From assembly GCF_900109555.1 (NCBI RefSeq), contig NZ_FNZV01000001.1, positions 310,001-374,000 on the forward strand: DNA of 64,000 nucleotides, read 5' to 3'. Numbering within the stretch: position 1 is the stretch's first letter; every line of letters starts with the position of its first letter. The position numbers and the translations under genes were made by a program. The notes beneath the pieces were generated by a model. That model searched no databases and was not told the DNA's origin. It saw nothing but the letters and a program-made list of their open reading frames with translations. Source of the stretch: Pacificibacter marinus. Its GTDB lineage: Bacteria; Pseudomonadota; Alphaproteobacteria; Rhodobacterales; Rhodobacteraceae. Positions 61,970-64,000 of this stretch are shown here, piece after piece.

Positions 61970-63246
61970 AGCGGGCTCACAATTTGGTCTAAATCGCTGT
62001 AGGATGGCAACGTGCGGTCGATGGGATTTCCATCACGCAGCACAATGCGGTCCGATTGAGGGCGGGAGAAAAATTCGGTCCAAGAGCGGGCGTTGCACAC
62101 CACAAAATCAGCCGAGGCGCCGACATTGAAACTTGGTGCTTCAAAGCCACAAGCCAGTGCTGGGTTGGTGATAAACGTGGTGCTCCAATCTGTGCGCCCG
62201 TGATCGAGATGACAAATCCGCGTGGCTTCGCGCATCACTTCGATCATATCCAGATCGCCATAGGCGTAAAACGGATCACGGGTGTTGTCTGAGGCAAAAG
62301 ACACGTTGACCCCAGCCGCTTTCAATTCATGTACCATGGTCACACCGCGCCACCGCGGCGTGCGCCCCGCCGTGCGATCTTGCAGATACATATTGCACAT
62401 CGGCAAAGACACCACGTGCAACCCAGCTTTGGCAACCAAGGCGATGATGTCATTGGCCGTGTCATCGGGCATGACCGAAATGGAACAACAATGCCCCACG
62501 GTGACTGTGTTTTTAAAACCAAGATCCAAGACAGTCTGCGCGATGGTGCGCAACGTGTCCGATGTAGGATCATTGGTTTCATCGACATGGAAATCGACAT
62601 CTAAATCATAGAGCTGTGCTAGGTGGAAAAAGTCCAACAACCGCTCTTGAAGATCGGGCACAGGATAGGTGACGGCCCCAAGAGTGTGACCGCCGTTTGC
62701 AACGATTTTAGCGACATCGGGAAAGAACCCTTCGTCTTTGAAAACGTTATCAATGGCCACAAGGCAGGACGCTTGCAGCGCAATCTTACCAGCCCATTTT
62801 TCTTGCAACTTAGCCACCACACCAAAAGACGAAGCAGCCAAATCATCAGCGCTATCGATATGCGTGCGGATGGCTTTCGTGCCATGGGCATAAGCGCAGC
62901 GCAGTGCAAAATCCATACGCGCCTCTACGTCGCTTGCCGTCCAATTGGCGTGATCTGCGCGTACTGTTGTCAGCGCGCCCATGAACGATCCATCAGGATT
63001 GCTGGCACGCGGCCAGATGTGCCCCTTGTCGAGATGCGTGTGCATATCAACAAAGCAGGGCAGCACCATAGCGCCTTTCATATCGATTACAGTTTCGGCC
63101 GGTTGCCCAGCGTCCGTTGATGTAATCTTGCCGTCTTTGATCGTGAGATCGGTTGTGATGAGATCACCGTCTTGGCCCATAAGGCAGGCAGGAACAGTGA
63201 TGTTTCGAAGGGTCTTCGCGCCGCTGGGCAGTACGCAAAATTCCAT
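61966..63246 (-). CDS. Cytosine-deaminase-like amidohydrolase
   Basis: A 426-residue metal amidohydrolase of the CodA-like group. The HxH motif is CFVDMHTHLDKGHIWPR. Further sites are RTHIDS, FHVDETND (His, Glu), TVGHCCSIS and the Asp in ASDNTRDPFYAYGDLDM. It deaminates or hydrolyses a cyclic N-compound. It lacks close cues that would fix cytosine as its substrate. Its start overlaps the permease stop (TAATG) and its stop overlaps the FAD oxidase start (ATGA). Confidence 0.85.
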   Translation of the reverse strand: MEFCVLPSGAKTLRNITVPACLMGQDGDLITTDLTIKDGKITSTDAGQPAETVIDMKGAMVLPCFVDMHTHLDKGHIWPRASNPDGSFMGALTTVRADHANWTASDVEARMDFALRCAYAHGTKAIRTHIDSADDLAASSFGVVAKLQEKWAGKIALQASCLVAIDNVFKDEGFFPDVAKIVANGGHTLGAVTYPVPDLQERLLDFFHLAQLYDLDVDFHVDETNDPTSDTLRTIAQTVLDLGFKNTVTVGHCCSISVMPDDTANDIIALVAKAGLHVVSLPMCNMYLQDRTAGRTPRWRGVTMVHELKAAGVNVSFASDNTRDPFYAYGDLDMIEVMREATRICHLDHGRTDWSTTFITNPALACGFEAPSFNVGASADFVVCNARSWTEFFSRPQSDRIVLRDGNPIDRTLPSYSDLDQIVSPL

Positions 63247-64000
63247 TAAGTCTCCCGTTTGATCGCGCTCTCATGCCATTTGTGCAATAAAGCGTGGCTG
63301 AGAAGCGAGGCTGCAGTAAAGATCACCACCCCAGTGGCAGCAATCAAAAGAAGGGCGGCAAACATCCGAGGTATATTCAGACGATATCCAGCCTCAAGAA
63401 TGCGAAAGGCAAGGCCAGAACCAATGCCCCCAGTGCCCGCGACGTATTCCGACACGACGGCACCAATCAAAGCAAGACCACCAGCAATACGCAGACCACC
63501 TAAGAAATAGGGCAACGCAGATGGCAGCTGCAAATACCGCAGACGTTGCCAGCGTGTGGCACCATAAATTTTGTAAAGATCACGCAGGTTGTGATCGGTT
63601 GAATTCAACCCAAGCGTGGTGTTCGACAGGATCGGAAAAAACGCCACGATCCATGCGCAAAGCAAAAGCCCTGCAAGACGGTTGTCGACATAGATAAAGA
63701 TAAGCGGCGCAATCGCCACAACAGGCGTCACCTGCAAGATAACGGCAAAAGGGTAAAACGACATTTCAAAGTAACGCGACTGCGTAAACAAAATAGCCAG
63801 TCCAACGCCCCCCACCACAGCAACCCCAAGAGCCATAAGCGTGATTTTGACCGTCACCCACAGGGCACTTGAAAGAATGCTCCAGTCTTGGATCAACGTT
63901 TCAATCACCAGTCCCGGACGCGGCAGAATGTAATGCGGAATTTCATTCACCACCACAATACGGTCCCACGCAAAGATGGCCAAGGCAAGCATCAGAGCAG
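63246..64000 (-). CDS. ABC transporter permease, SsuC/TauC type (5' end outside window)
   Basis: At least 248 residues of an inner-membrane permease of the nitrate/sulfonate/thiamine-precursor group. It contains the PHYILPRPGLVIETL start region and about six helices; the EAA-type loop is near LYKIYGATRWQRLRYLQLPSALP. The frame is open to the right edge, and an ATG at 63992 is not preceded by a visible ribosome site, so the true start is probably outside. It is coupled to the cytosine-deaminase-like gene. Such transporters import pyrimidine-like or aromatic N-compounds, consistent with the enzymes downstream. Confidence 0.85.
   Translation of the reverse strand, partial: ALMLALAIFAWDRIVVVNEIPHYILPRPGLVIETLIQDWSILSSALWVTVKITLMALGVAVVGGVGLAILFTQSRYFEMSFYPFAVILQVTPVVAIAPLIFIYVDNRLAGLLLCAWIVAFFPILSNTTLGLNSTDHNLRDLYKIYGATRWQRLRYLQLPSALPYFLGGLRIAGGLALIGAVVSEYVAGTGGIGSGLAFRILEAGYRLNIPRMFAALLLIAATGVVIFTAASLLSHALLHKWHESAIKRET

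Noticed and set aside
1-64000. tRNA genes, integrase or other signs of a mobile island
   Set aside because: No cloverleaf, attachment-site repeat, transposase or integrase was found by reading; the surface locus therefore cannot be called an integrated element.

Overview
The window looks like a chromosomal stretch of a marine alphaproteobacterium of the roseobacter group (Rhodobacterales). This rests on gene content and style rather than on a marker gene: TRAP and ABC uptake operons, stand-alone catabolic deaminases, XRE-cupin, Lrp and LysR regulators, an RTX protein and moderate GC. No rRNA, tRNA, CRISPR array, insertion sequence or phage integrase was seen.

Layout. (1) 1-4958: a peptide-type ABC uptake locus with two permeases on the minus strand. 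Divergent to them are an XRE-cupin regulator, a solute-binding protein and an M24 aminopeptidase. (2) 4979-24898: the most unusual part. It holds very large secreted proteins built from DUF11, GEVED and SdrD-type modules: a 1972-residue protein, a 169-residue protein, an 869-residue protein and a 1918-residue protein that ends in an outer-membrane barrel. They surround a signalling module made of a cysteine-free periplasmic protein of molybdopterin-oxidoreductase fold, a tripartite hybrid kinase and a divergent LuxR-type response regulator. A shared dyad with half-site CTATNCGA lies in the promoter regions of the 1972-residue gene, of the signalling module and of the three-gene surface operon. 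This suggests one self-regulated surface-display system. (3) 25079-27986: a secreted lysozyme-like protein, a 55-residue orphan and an RTX calcium-binding protein. (4) 28263-34598: a dispersed phosphorelay with a CHASE-PAS kinase, a soluble PAS kinase, a free HPt protein, a response regulator with a degenerate GGDEF domain and a single-domain receiver.

(5) 34757-38740: an AraC regulator with a divergent SDR, then a class V aminotransferase with a divergent Lrp-type regulator. (6) 38750-47911: a minus-strand catabolic operon (LysR, TRAP transporter, DHDPS-family lyase, BisC-type molybdoenzyme, an SDR without the usual Tyr-Lys pair, DadA-type dehydrogenase). (7) 48130-64000: a nucleobase and N-heterocycle salvage or catabolism region with adenine deaminase, a phosphoribosyltransferase, an M20 amidohydrolase, a nucleoside hydrolase, a TRZ/ATZ-type deaminase, a polyamine-type ABC transporter, a creatininase-family amidohydrolase, two flavodoxin-fold reductases, a GlcD-type FAD oxidase, a cytosine-deaminase-like enzyme and a second ABC permease cut by the window edge. 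Between the creatininase and the flavoproteins lies the deleted remnant of an isopenicillin-N-synthase-like oxygenase.

How the parts work together. Most catabolic genes sit in tightly coupled operons with ATGA or TAATG overlaps. In three transport loci a hairpin follows the solute-binding-protein gene, the usual device for making binding protein in excess over permease. The surface locus uses strong intrinsic terminators, one of them inside the operon just before the barrel gene, which should keep the barrel scarcer than its DUF11 partner.
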